Source: Trichosphaerium sp. ATCC 40318 (lineage: Eukaryota; Discosea; Flabellinia; Trichosidae). Taken from it: DNA of 29,064 nucleotides. Each line of letters starts with the position of its first letter. The first letter of the stretch is position 1. The DNA is taken from the NCBI GenBank assembly GCA_038496445.1, contig JALMLS010000454.1:1-29064 (forward strand), written 5' to 3'. The notes below the pieces were generated by a model, which saw only the letters and a list, made by a program, of their open reading frames with translations, did not search any database and was not told the DNA's origin. This document shows, one piece after another, positions 1 to 9,169 of this stretch. A program made the translations under genes and the position numbers.

Positions 1-133
1 ACTCTATTTCTTTTTACTGCATCCGTTCTGAGACGATCATTGACCAACAACAAAAGTTAGCATTAACGTTGTAACCAACGTGAGTTTGACATACATAACA
101 CAGTTTTATTTGCTAATTATCAAATAAGGCACA

Positions 134-1260
134 ATGGAATCGATTAAAAAGCTGAAGACTTCATTTAACGAAAACTCAGAAAAACTGCGTAAATTAGAAC
201 TACTAGATATTCCAACAGAGATTATCGCTCATTTGCTATCGTTCATCGGTGTCTCTGATCGATATCGGTTTCTCAGAGCTGTAAAGGATTGAGTGACGTC
301 ATTCATTGCTTTATTGGATACAACCACATCAATGTTCGTACAACAGCAAGTTGTTCTCGCCTCTCTGGCAGTCCACTTTTAAAAAACACCAAAATATCAC
401 TAAAGCGGTTCTCAAAAGCAACAGACACTGATCTCGCCTTTCTGGCTGGTGTCCAGTCTCTAGAACTCTCCAGTAATAATGAAATAACAGATAAGGGGCT
501 GTACTCCATCTGCGGTGTCCAGCATTTAGACATACGCTTCTGTACAGGCATTACAGATTGTGGCATAGAACAGCTTGCGAAACATTTAAAGTCAATTCAG
601 TTTTACTGCGAAAGACACGTGACAGATGTAGGTATGAAATCACTTGCTGGGGTACCTAAGATCGGTTTGGAATTTTGTAGAGTTACAGATGACGTGTTGA
701 ATGCGCTAGCTGGAGTTCATACAATTTACTTAAATGCTTGCCGACATATTACAGATTCAGGTATTTCAGCGTTAGCTGGTGTACATACTATTAGCTTAGC
801 TGGTACTTCAGTAACAGATAAGGGCGTAATGGCCTTAGGCGGGGTACATACCATTAATATTAGTGCGTGTCATGGCATTACAGGCGCGTGTATAAAAAAC
901 CTTTCAAGTGCATATGAAATTAATCTATCGGAAACAAATGCTACAGATGATTGGCTTTGTCAGCTTTCTAACGTTAAAATATTGAGACTGGCTCACTGTG
1001 AGCTCGTTACAGATACTGGAGTTTCAGCGTTATCTGAAGTACATACGCTTGATCTAGCTTCTTGTAAAGGCATCACTGCATCATGCATGAAAAGTTTGTC
1101 AAAAGCGTATAAAATTAATCTTTCACACACAAGCGCAACAGATGATTGGCTTGCTCCACTTTCAAGTGTCAAGGTACTAATACTATGGGGTTGTTCTGGT
1201 ATAACAGATAATTGTGTAACTGAATTAAGAGATAGAGCAGTAACAGTACATAAATTCTGA
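134..1260 (+). pseudogene. F-box/LRR protein gene split by a one-base frameshift
   Basis: An ATG at 134 opens a frame that reads an F-box-like segment (LLDIPTEIIAHLLSFIGVSD then RYRFLRAVKD) and hits TGA at 290-292. The next frame is open from about 259 to the TGA at 1258-1260 and carries LRRs of the cysteine-containing AMN1/F-box type, with the pattern ITDxGLxxLxxVxxLxLxxC repeated about 12 times. Around 288-292 the text reads aaggattgagtgac. One missing G would give K-D-W-S-D, the same post-F-box motif seen as KEWSD in the gene at 28669. Proteins of this build normally bind Skp1 through the F-box and a substrate through the LRRs; that role is inferred from the family. No GT..AG intron restores the frame (tested donor 281, acceptors near 346-350). 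It is either a recent pseudogene or a base error in the assembly. The LRR part has no other lesion. Confidence 0.7.
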
Positions 1261-1269
1261 AAGGTGTAT

Positions 1270-1548
1270 TTATTTCAAGTGAGCTTGTTTCTCGTAATTT
1301 TCAATAAAATCATCAGATACCTCTGTTACACGTGTGCGAACGTTAGTATTTGACAACAAGGTAATGTCACATAATATCTGGCGCCAAATTCTTGCAGGTA
1401 ATAGTCCAGCTACAGCAATAAACTGCTCTGGTGTAAACATGATAGGTATAGGATCAGGTCCAAGATAGTGTTTATAAGCCTCACGAAGGTAGTCCCATCT
1501 ATTGTGAGTGTATTGTTTAATTTGTTGAGTAAGAGAATGGTTGACCAT
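1270..1548 (-). CDS. Small hypothetical protein, 92 aa
   Basis: An ATG at 1548 opens a 92-codon frame that ends nine bases past the stop of the convergent F-box/LRR gene. The protein is hydrophilic and starts MVNHSLTQQIKQYTHNRWDY; the middle has a PDPIPIMFTPEQF stretch followed by a short amphipathic segment and an acidic C-terminus. It has no signal peptide and no clear membrane helix. I do not recognise the family. The amino-acid composition is ordinary for a real protein and the frame is not the antisense of a coding region, which favours a real gene. It could also be the last exon of a longer gene whose 5' part I could not place upstream. Confidence 0.45.
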   Translation of the reverse strand: MVNHSLTQQIKQYTHNRWDYLREAYKHYLGPDPIPIMFTPEQFIAVAGLLPARIWRQILCDITLLSNTNVRTRVTEVSDDFIENYEKQAHLK

Positions 1549-2344
1549 TTTATCTGTGCTTGCACAATTGCATTTTCTAGATCTCTTACATGCCTTATAA
1601 CTTTTTCAAAGACGCATATGTTAGGGCATAGGTAATAAATCTGGTCTCCGTTTGCTGCACAAGCAAAAAAAAAATCAGAATTGATTGTGATATTTTGATT
1701 GAAAGGTTGTTGTACGCATTTTCATATTCATATTTTCCCCTTGTCTCAATGTAACCTCTTCTCTAAAGAAGATTTCTATCATGGTGTATGTCCTCATGCG
1801 TGTGTGATATGCGTCTGCACCTGTCAACAATTATTATTTTACAAAGATTTTATTTAGATTACATACCCGCTGAGAAGCTTGGTGGATGTACAATACTACC
1901 GCTTATACAAGCAGTGTAATAGTTCAAAAGGTAATAATAATAACCATCTATTATTTTTTGTTGTGCCCGGTGGTTTTTTTTTGTGTACTCCATTGTTTTT
2001 TGAAGATGTGTTGTTTAATGCGTTGTATTTTGAAATATATGATTAATTGAGCAGATTGATTTTTGATTGATTTTCCAAAACAAGCCAAAAAACACTTTGA
2101 ATAGTGTTGATTGAGTAAACGTGTCCACCCTAGAAGAAACTCAGTCGCCAATGTTCTACAATGGCAGCAATGAAATAATACTTTTGTGAGTTATGAGAAC
2201 AGGACGCCGAAAGTTGTTTTCAATCAAAGATTGACTGTGAGAATCAATCTGTTAGACAACAGTTTAACCGCTATTTGAGTTCTTTTAGTGCGAGACCTAA
2301 GGCAGATGTGTTGTCTCATTTTTCAAATAAAACCGTAGTAAACA
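1549..2344. other. Intergenic region, possible decayed BLES03-like fragment
   Basis: This is an AT-rich spacer with several homopolymer runs. The only structured part I see is about 1806-1920, where one frame reads ICVCT and later LRSLVDVQYYRLYK with an internal stop. This is loosely like the ICVYT ... LRGLGVDE ... IYYKP stretch of the downstream gene at 2345. The likeness is weak. Small open frames on the - strand (1951-2151) look non-coding. Confidence 0.3.
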
Positions 2345-2974
2345 ATGGCTAGACTATACTATGAGCAAGGAACGCCTATTGATGAATTTTGTAAAGCAAA
2401 CAAACCAACAGGCACAACTGGAAACGTTTTACATGCGCATTGGATTCAAGTACATTCGCCAGTATTTTCCTGGGCGTCCATTAACTCTGAAATGATACAC
2501 CAGCACACAGATTTGTTCAAACTTAATATGAAGGATATACGAGCGTTTAGAACCCGACTGGATACTCTAGCACGTAAAAGTAACTGCCGTGTCGGCAAAT
2601 GGATGCTAAAAATCAACGAAAGCCAAGTAAACAAGTGCTGGACGATTATTGCCTCAGCTGTTGCTACAGGCAAGCTTGGCAGTAATATTTCAACGAAAGT
2701 ATCAACTACAAAAGGTAATAAAGCCATGAAAGAACAAGAGTATACGATATGCGTCTACACACCTGATTACTTTGATAAAAGACATGTGTTCTATGTGCGA
2801 GAACAATTACGAGGGCTTGGCGTTGACGAGATGTGCTGTGAGACAATTTACTACAAACCAGACTTGTTCACCATTCTACAAGCCTTTGAACCGTCTGATC
2901 CTAAAGGAACTACGTTTATCTATATTGATGGTGACGGTAACTCTGGATCAATGTGGTATTGCACGTGCTTGTAA
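2345..2974 (+). CDS. BLES03/DUF1917 family protein (C11orf68-like)
   Basis: A single exon of 209 codons starts at ATG 2345 (context aacaATGG). The core has the family's characteristic order. First comes a GKWML segment followed by a helix with a conserved Trp (NKCWTIIASAVATGKLG, about residues 83-112). Next is a KVST strand (about 117-120), an ICVYTPDYFD strand-turn (about 134-144), and a helix VREQLRGLGV leading to IYYKPDLFTIL near the C-terminus. In animals the family is known as BLES03/C11orf68; its fold resembles eIF4E but its biochemical role is not settled. The C-terminus (GDGNSGSMWYCTCL) is unlike the rest of the family as I know it and may be a lineage-specific end. It heads the first conserved gene block. 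Confidence 0.7.
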   Translation: MARLYYEQGTPIDEFCKANKPTGTTGNVLHAHWIQVHSPVFSWASINSEMIHQHTDLFKLNMKDIRAFRTRLDTLARKSNCRVGKWMLKINESQVNKCWTIIASAVATGKLGSNISTKVSTTKGNKAMKEQEYTICVYTPDYFDKRHVFYVREQLRGLGVDEMCCETIYYKPDLFTILQAFEPSDPKGTTFIYIDGDGNSGSMWYCTCL

Positions 2975-3078
2975 TTTGTTAAAGTTACCATAAAAGGAAA
3001 TTCCCGATAGTAAAATTAAGTCAAACAGCGTTGTTAAGGAAAGACCTTTAAAAATTCACTCAGCTAACAAAGCATAAA

Positions 3079-3992
3079 ATGTCAGATCTTACAGCAGAGG
3101 AGAAAGCACAACGCGAAGAGGCACGCATTCTTGGTTCTTTTAATCGCGCAAGGAAACGACAACAAGGGTACATTTTCTATTACTAATAGCTAGCGCACTA
3201 AACCATGTTAGCCAAGTTAGTGCACCTACTACAAAAACTGGTGAAACTACACAAACGAGCGATAAACCGAAATTCGACTGGCGTGCTCAACAGGCGCGTA
3301 AAGAACGCGAATTAAAGGAAAGAGAAGAAGCAAGACGAAAGGAGAAAGAAGCGAAACTCGCCTCATTACCGGCAATTTCCACTGAATCAGCGCAACAAGG
3401 CATGGACGGAGAAGAATTTGATATGCAGAGCGCAGTTGTTGAAATCAAGACGTTCGATTACCCAGAGGCTCAACCTGAGGAAGAACCTGATATAGTAGTT
3501 GTACGCTAGGCATTTTTAAATTCTCAACAACAAAACTGCAAATTATGTGTTATCTTCCGTGAAGCTAACTTACTCAATGTAGGCTAGCGAGGTATTTGGC
3601 GACGTAAACACCGCTGAACAAGAGCAAGGCAGGCTCAACAAACATATTTACGGCCAAAAGGAAGCTCCTCCTCCAAAACCAGCACCAGCAAAGCCAGAAC
3701 CTTCTCAAGAAGAGAAAGACGTAGCTGAGCGTATGCAACGAAAAGTACGTTATGATTTTAAGCAGTTTTCAACAAAGTGTAACAAACTGACATATTCTTT
3801 AGATACAAGAGCGTTTAAATAAATGGCAACAAACACAAAAGGAAAAGCCTGAACCAGAGCCTAAACCAGCATCAAACCAAAATGACACACAACTTTTTAA
3901 GTACGTCTCCACCCTTTTCGTACAAACGGTATTGATTGCGTAATAGGAAACAAGCAGCGGCTAGTAGACTCACAAACTTATTGGGTATCTAA
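3079..3992 (+). CDS. Charged coiled-coil protein of unknown function, five exons
   Basis: Splice model: exons 3079-3167, about 3221-3500, 3583-3744, 3803-3900 and 3947-3992, with donors GTACAT, GTACGC, GTACGT and GTACGT. All phases join without stops. The first acceptor is ambiguous: 3193, 3211 and 3220 are all in frame, giving 224-233 aa. The protein begins MSDLTAEEKAQREEARILGS. It has a long K/E/R-rich helix in the middle (ARKERELKEREEARRKEKEA) and then an acidic stretch, a Pro/Ala/Lys linker (APPPKPAPAKPEP) and a second short helix. It ends in SRLTNLLGI. There is no signal peptide or membrane span. The composition suggests a cytoplasmic or cytoskeletal adaptor, but I do not recognise the family. 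It lies 148 bp upstream of the BAR-SH3 gene on the same strand. Confidence 0.65.
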
Positions 3993-4122
3993 TTGAAAAC
4001 CAACGTAACCAAACCAAACAACGCCATCACCTGGGTTGTTTTCTAGTTCCAATGTACAATAAAAACGCAAAATGAACTATTATTGTTGACTTGTAAAAAA
4101 ATACCCAAAACTATTATTATTT

Positions 4123-4128
4123 CACGTG
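4123..4128. promoter_or_regulatory. CACGTG palindrome just upstream of the BAR-SH3 start
   Basis: A perfect CACGTG hexamer (E-box, the site type bound by bHLH factors) ends 12 bases before the ATG at 4141. A similar hexamer sits 4 bases upstream of the ARF-like gene start (23379-23384), and another is at 9650-9655, 100 bases before the secreted-protein gene. Regulatory use is inferred. Confidence 0.3.
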
Positions 4129-4140
4129 TAGCACAACACT

Positions 4141-5834
4141 ATGGCTTTTAAAAAATTCAAGCATGGCCTCAGTAAGGCAAAGGACGCAGTACGTTGATGT
4201 TATACCCATAATTACTGAGTTTGAGAAGACTGTACACGCATTCCACAGAGGGCCTCAAGGAAAAGACGAGGAGTTCAACATACAATACCGGTTGTATAAG
4301 AACCATTATGAAGCGCTCAAAAAATTAGATAAGCACATAACTGCCTATTCGTCTGCAGTTCAACGTATGATAACAACACAAACCTATCTAATGTAAATAA
4401 GACATGCTTGACGCCCAAAAGCAAATTGCGGAAGATCTAAACGCGATGTTTGCTGAAGACCCAGAACAGATACACATACGCCAATTCGTCTCCCAATATT
4501 TTGAGGCGACCAGTGCAATGTCGGATGCCAAGAGAGACGTCCTTGTACGTCCGGACTATCTTTAACGTACAACAATTGACGTTTATAGGATGAAACGAAT
4601 AAGACTGAAATACAGGACCCAATCAACCACTACCTGATGCAATTTCGAGAAATTGGTGTACGTCGCATAAAACCGCTAGCAAGTACCTGATTCATACTTG
4701 CAGGATCGTTGTAAGGAGCGTAACAAGCGTTATATGGATAAGCATAAGCTAGAGAACGACCTCGCAAAATACCGTGCAAAGGGTGACCCTAGAATTGCTG
4801 GTGTAAGCTTGCCCGCATCAAGAATTCAAGTGGATTTACAGATTTTTTTTTTAGACTGAGCGTAAACTTGAAGGCGTGGCTCAATCCTACGAAGACGTTA
4901 ACCAAGAGATCATTAAAGATATCCCAATACTTTACAACGATCGTGGGGTCTTTTTGGAACCTGTTTTAGCTTTGGTGCGTACAACTAGACTGTGTATACA
5001 TGAGTAACATGACGTCATCTCATTTTATAACCTTGTTTCTCATTGATTTGTTTGATCTTTTTTCTTTTGATTTCTAGAGCTGACAGGTGTACATAGTTCG
5101 TTGATGGTCAAGTAGAATTCTCAAAAGGTAAGACAATCAGTATAATTTGATATTGAAAAAAAAAAGTTCGCGAATATTTACGTTTCTTTAGTATTGCAAG
5201 AACATATGCTTCGACTCCAACAAGCTTGTTCATCAATAGATAAGCAACGTATTCATAGTCACCCGCCTGTTATTACCCCAAGAGAGAACAGTGCGGTTAC
5301 AAAAGTGTACACGACTGGACCAGGACAAGTGGACGATAATCCATTCGCAAATCAATCCGTTGCTCTACCTACTCATGGTACTGACCAACCTGCTGGAAGT
5401 CCGTACTCTAGAGCTGCACCTACTCCTCAACCACAAGGTGGTGGAAATCCTTACTCGAGAGCATCACCTGTTCCAACACCACAAGCAACTTACGGTGCAC
5501 CTGCTCCTCAACCGGGTTACTCAGCTCCAGCTCCTCAGCCGCAGGGCACAGGCAATCCCTATGGACGTGCAGTACCACCGCCGCGCAACGCTGGGCCACC
5601 TCCACGGAGTGCAGGTGCGCTTTTTTTTTTCTTCCGAATTTGTTTTTTGTTTACTTTATCGTAGGCTTGGGTACAGCCACTGCGTTATGGGATTTTGCTG
5701 GCGTAGACGCAACCGAGCTATCATTCAAAGCCGGTGACAAAATTACAGTGCTGGAGAAGATGGGTCCAGAGTGGTGGCGTGGAGAATTGCGCGGTGCGCA
5801 AGGTCTCTTCCCAGCGAACTACGTTAAAATGTAG
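4141..5834 (+). CDS. BAR-SH3 protein, amphiphysin/Rvs167 (Hob1) type
   Basis: Nine exons read 415 aa: 4141-4188, 4220-4364, 4402-4544, 4589-4657, 4704-4802, 4855-4974, 5097-5127, 5192-5614 and 5665-5834. Residues 1 to about 220 form an N-BAR domain: MAFKKFKHGLSKAKDA, then FEKTVHAFHRG, MLDAQKQIAEDLNAMF, INHYLMQFREIG and IPILYNDRGVFLEPVLAL. A Pro/Gln/Ala-rich linker of about 120 residues carries repeated NPYSRA and PAPQPQG motifs. The last 55 residues are an SH3 domain with the usual landmarks ALWDF, DELSF-like TELSFKAGD, EWWRGEL and FPANYV. Such proteins bend and sever membranes at endocytic sites with actin regulators; that role comes from the family. Every junction keeps frame. The seventh exon (31 bp) is the least certain: it is placed by the match FVDGQVEFSK and requires a 122-nt intron before it. 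Confidence 0.9.
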
Positions 5835-5930
5835 AAGATTGTTATTTGAGTGTAAAAAAAATATATCGGTTTTTACCACTTTTGACTTCTGTTGCCCTGC
5901 TAGCTCAGCAATTATCAACTTGTAAACAGC

Positions 5931-6460
5931 ATGATTCGCCCTGTTATTAACGCTCTCAATAGAGCGGGTCACCAACTCACAAACGAAGCCAGGCAATACG
6001 CAGGCGCAAAATACGGCTCCAAAGAGTTTGGTCTTTACCACATGCACTTATTTGAGGGCTCCAACCTCAGAGCAGTGGCCGACACAGTAAAATCAATGCG
6101 CAATGGTTGGCACAAAATCTTCACCCTAAACCTTACCAAGGGTGAATTCTACCTTGGCATACCTGGTGCTCTCTGTTTTACTTGGATGGGTATGATGTAC
6201 GGCTCTGCTTTGGGTGGAAGACACTTGAGAGGCTACTTAGGTACGTAATTAGCGCTAAAATAATTTAATAACGAGGTATTACAGATATTCCTGCCCACTG
6301 GGTCACAGATAAGGAAGAATACGAGTTATGGGGTCCTCAATTGCTCCACTCCTTTCAATTTCGTCAACCGTACGCAGACGTAAACAGAGCGAGATTAAAC
6401 GACCACACTGAATACGCTGGCGCTGAAACCGCTCCAGTAGAAGCCCATGGCCACCACTAG
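5931..6460 (+). CDS. Small probable mitochondrial membrane protein, two exons
   Basis: Exons 5931-6240 and 6285-6460 with a 44-nt intron (donor GTACGT, acceptor ACAG) give 161 aa. The N-terminus MIRPVINALNRAGHQLTNEA is basic and amphipathic with no acid before residue 19, like a mitochondrial presequence. One hydrophobic span lies near residues 78-98 (LGIPGALCFTWMGMMYGSAL). The C-terminal half is soluble and ends in a His-rich tail (EAHGHH). The size, the single span and the presequence fit a supernumerary subunit of a respiratory complex or a similar inner-membrane protein, but I cannot match it to a named subunit. It follows the BAR-SH3 gene on the same strand at 96 bp. Confidence 0.7.
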
Positions 6461-6897
6461 ACTTGTTTATCAACCTCTCAGACATTATGAACTTGATATT
6501 CACTTTCATAAGTGTGTAGAACCGACTGTCCTTTAAAAAAAAAAATTTTACTCACTACCACAATAATATCACGCGTAAGCGTTACCTTTGACGTTAAAAA
6601 GTCGTTACTATTTTTTTTTCTTTCAAACAATGCGCTTTTGCTTATTTCTTTTACTGACTTCACCACACGCTTTGTAAGAGACAAGGTAATCGATATGATG
6701 CCCCAGAACACTAGAAGGACAAGAACTGCTTGCGTTTCATAGATTTTGAATTTTTCTAAAAAAACGCTGCGCAAGATAATTCTCGTATTTTTGTATGTAC
6801 AAAGATTGCTTGGGCAGTGGTGAGTTGCATATATGAAGCGGTTGTGTCTTCATGTAGTGTGAATGTTTTTGGGTCAACAATCGGTTAAAGTGTTGAC
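6461..6897. other. Intergenic region, no gene seen
   Basis: This stretch separates the conserved block from accessory DNA. A - strand frame (6478-6774) reads a hydrophobic segment but has no ATG and no convincing splice partner, so I do not call it. Short A and T runs are present. Confidence 0.5.
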
Positions 6898-7176
6898 ATG
6901 TACCGGAGCTTAATGCTGACGCGTTGCATTGCCTTTCTGAGTCATGTCAGTGGCGCCTGTCGACAAGACTGTGAGATAATGAATTCACTTAATTTGTTAA
7001 GTCAGTACCGAGTGCAACTACCCACTGCGCTGGAGTTCTGCAGAGATTTTATACTACCAGCGATAAACGCGTTGAATAATACCAATCAGACCGCTATTTA
7101 TTTACAATGGAGCCCGCTCCAAAACAGAAGGTACAATTGCGATTTTAAAGCGCAAAGCGTACTAAATAACGTATAA
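6898..7176 (+). CDS. Doubtful small ORF, 92 aa
   Basis: An ATG at 6898 opens 92 codons ending at TAA 7174-7176, 69 bp before the MORN gene on the same strand. The N-terminus (MYRSLMLTRCIAFLSHVSGA) could pass for a weak signal peptide, followed by cysteines. There is no recognisable domain and no repeat. It may be a chance frame. Confidence 0.2.
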   Translation: MYRSLMLTRCIAFLSHVSGACRQDCEIMNSLNLLSQYRVQLPTALEFCRDFILPAINALNNTNQTAIYLQWSPLQNRRYNCDFKAQSVLNNV

Positions 7177-7245
7177 AATAGATGAATACCTCTGTAGCGA
7201 GTAAGTGCCATATTTTATACATTCCTTTGGAGTTACATTATCGAC

Positions 7246-8640
7246 ATGGATGTACAACGCGACCTGTTTATTGGATGGCCTTATTTATCTAAACGTGCAG
7301 CAATAAACTCAATGAGATACGACGATGAACTGAACAAACACGGTAAATGGTTAGAATTTCGATATGAACAGGTGCGTAAGGGTGTTCCTATAAAGTTATA
7401 CGTAGTAAAACAAACGTATTGGAGTCATGGTAAACTAAATGGAGAGATGAAAACGTGGTATGAGGGTGGGCTAGTGTTAAAGTCATCATATATTTATGTT
7501 AATGACAAAAAAGAAGGAGAATACAAGAAGTGGTCTAATAATGGGCAATTATGTGAGCGTTGCAATTACATTGATGATAAAAGAAATGGAGAGTGTACTA
7601 CATGGTATGACAATGGCCAAGTGTATGTTATGTGTAATTATGTCAATGGTATACTAGAAGGAGAGTACAAGAGATGGTATTGTGGCTTGTTACAGAACAA
7701 TGGATTAAAACTAGGAGAGACTCACAATGAACAACAATTGTGTGTACTAAGCCATTATTGTAATGGGAAACTACATGGCGAGCGCAAAGTCTGGTATTCG
7801 AATGGTGACCTGAAAAACAAATGTCTTTATAACCATGGCAATGGAGAAGGAGAATATAAGCAATGGCATATTGGAGGCCAAATAGAAAAGCAGTTTAACT
7901 ACTTAGATGGTGAACCACATGGACAAATAAAGCTGTGGTACCAAGACGGATCTTTGTGTGAGCTAAGCACATGCATTAATGGTAAGCGTGAAGGAGAGTA
8001 CAAGAGATGGGACATGGATGGTTCACTAGAGGAGAAATGCAATTTTATTCGTGGTGTAAGAAATGGAGAGTACAAGATGTGGATAGGTGGTGTACTATTA
8101 CACCAATGCATTTACATCAACGATGCATTGGATGGAGTGAAGAAGACATGGGAAAATGGAGTTTTGAAGAAAGAATGTAATTATGTTAAGGGTGAACAAG
8201 ATGGAGTATATAAGTGCTGGTCTGAGAATAATAAAAGGGAAGAGATAAGTTATGTCAAAGGGAAACGTGAAGGAGAGCATAAAAAGTGGTCAAAAGACAA
8301 TCTGTACTTTTTTTGCAATTATGTTAATGACAAACTTGATGGAGAATATAAGCAATGGTATGGTAAAGTATTACATGAGCATTCTCATTACACTAATGGT
8401 AAACTACATGGAGAGTACAAGAAGTGGGGATTCAATGGTAAATTAAAAGTCCATTGCCATTATTCAGAAGGTGAATGGAATGGCGAGTACAAAGAGTGGC
8501 ATGATGATGGCGAACTGTATATTCATTGTCATAAAATCAATGGTGACAATGAAGGAGAGTATAGAATGTGGAGAAATGGTAAATTGTGTATGCACTGTTG
8601 TTATAAAAATGGGGAAGTACAAGCAATCCAGAATTGCTAA
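7246..8640 (+). CDS. MORN-repeat (MORN_2/YwqK-like) protein, 464 aa
   Basis: A single exon starts at ATG 7246. Residues 1 to about 40 hold a module WPYLSKRAAINSMRYDDELN followed by GKW, shared with the paralogue at 25718-27454. The rest is about 17 imperfect repeats of 22-24 residues with the core NGxLxxxCxYxNGKxxGEYKxW, the short MORN-type hairpin class called MORN_2. In bacteria similar chains are annotated as YwqK-type proteins, and such repeats are also common in some giant viruses. Repeat 5 carries an insertion (LQNNGLKLGETHNEQQ). The stacked beta-hairpins should form a long solenoid; the ligand is unknown. There is no signal peptide. Single-exon structure in an intron-rich genome may point to acquisition or retroposition, which is inference. 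It directly precedes a truncated alkyl-sulfatase-like gene. Confidence 0.85.
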   Translation: MDVQRDLFIGWPYLSKRAAINSMRYDDELNKHGKWLEFRYEQVRKGVPIKLYVVKQTYWSHGKLNGEMKTWYEGGLVLKSSYIYVNDKKEGEYKKWSNNGQLCERCNYIDDKRNGECTTWYDNGQVYVMCNYVNGILEGEYKRWYCGLLQNNGLKLGETHNEQQLCVLSHYCNGKLHGERKVWYSNGDLKNKCLYNHGNGEGEYKQWHIGGQIEKQFNYLDGEPHGQIKLWYQDGSLCELSTCINGKREGEYKRWDMDGSLEEKCNFIRGVRNGEYKMWIGGVLLHQCIYINDALDGVKKTWENGVLKKECNYVKGEQDGVYKCWSENNKREEISYVKGKREGEHKKWSKDNLYFFCNYVNDKLDGEYKQWYGKVLHEHSHYTNGKLHGEYKKWGFNGKLKVHCHYSEGEWNGEYKEWHDDGELYIHCHKINGDNEGEYRMWRNGKLCMHCCYKNGEVQAIQNC

Positions 8641-8759
8641 TTCCGGATTTGTGAAAGAAAGACTAATACCTTTGATTCGAGGAAACAAACCAAATAAACT
8701 GTGTTGACTATACCTGACACTATGAACACTGGCAAAAAACCCAGGTTTGTTTTCTTCAG

Positions 8760-9169
8760 ATTTACAATGAGCCTGAGTTTATTGTTCGTACTATGTGGAG
8801 ACAGTATGCTGGTTGGTTTGATCAAATACCAAATCACCTTCACTCTGCCCCTATGAATAAAATAGGTAATGCAGTCTCAAGTATAGCTGGGTGCCCAAAG
8901 ACAGTAGCCGACAAAGCATTGACTGAGAATAAAGACGGAAATACAGGCGTTGCAAGGATATTGGTACAGCACTAAAAAAACAGAACTAGTTGTTTCTAAA
9001 TAGGATTTAGGTTGATTACGCGATTGCTGCAGGGCCTGAATTGAAGAGTATATTGCTTGCTAGAGAGAAGATATACCAAGACAGTGTCGAAAAAGCAACA
9101 AGCCTTATGTCAAAGGGCATTTACCAAGCTGTTGTGAACGATATGAAAACACAGCTTTCACAGCTTTAG
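8760..9169 (+). pseudogene. Orphan C-terminal end of an alkyl-sulfatase-like (MBL-fold) gene
   Basis: Two exons, 8760-8963 and 9011-9169, joined across a 47-nt intron (donor GTACAG) read about 120 residues. They start IYNEPEFIVRTMWRQYAGWF and run through DQIPNHLHSAPM and LVDYAIAAGPEL to KATSLMSKGIYQAVV. This is the dimerisation/C-terminal region of class III (metallo-beta-lactamase fold) alkyl sulfatases, where the GWFDxxPxxLxP motif is a landmark. The exon begins right after a good acceptor (tttgttttcttcag, ending 8759). No upstream exon is present: the MORN gene ends 119 bp earlier and the Zn-binding HxHxDH domain is absent. The full protein is normally several times longer. The downstream stop is normal, so this looks like a 5' truncation by rearrangement. 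Confidence 0.65.

Noticed and set aside
281-350. Intron instead of a frameshift between F-box and LRR
   Set aside because: The GTAAAG at 281 with acceptors near 346 or 350 gives the wrong phase, and the coding text across the site (DVIHCFIGYNHINV) aligns with the post-F-box region of the gene at 28669.
5880-5930. tRNA-like gctagctcagc before the gene at 5931
   Set aside because: Only a short D-arm-like word; no acceptor stem, anticodon arm or T-arm can be folded around it.
6478-6774. Minus-strand ORF with a hydrophobic segment
   Set aside because: It starts only with a non-ATG codon, has no acceptor that would attach an upstream exon, and the hydrophobicity comes from an A/T-rich stretch.
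7899-8688. Minus-strand and alternate-frame ORFs inside the MORN gene
   Set aside because: They are by-products of the repetitive codons of the MORN frame; no independent features.
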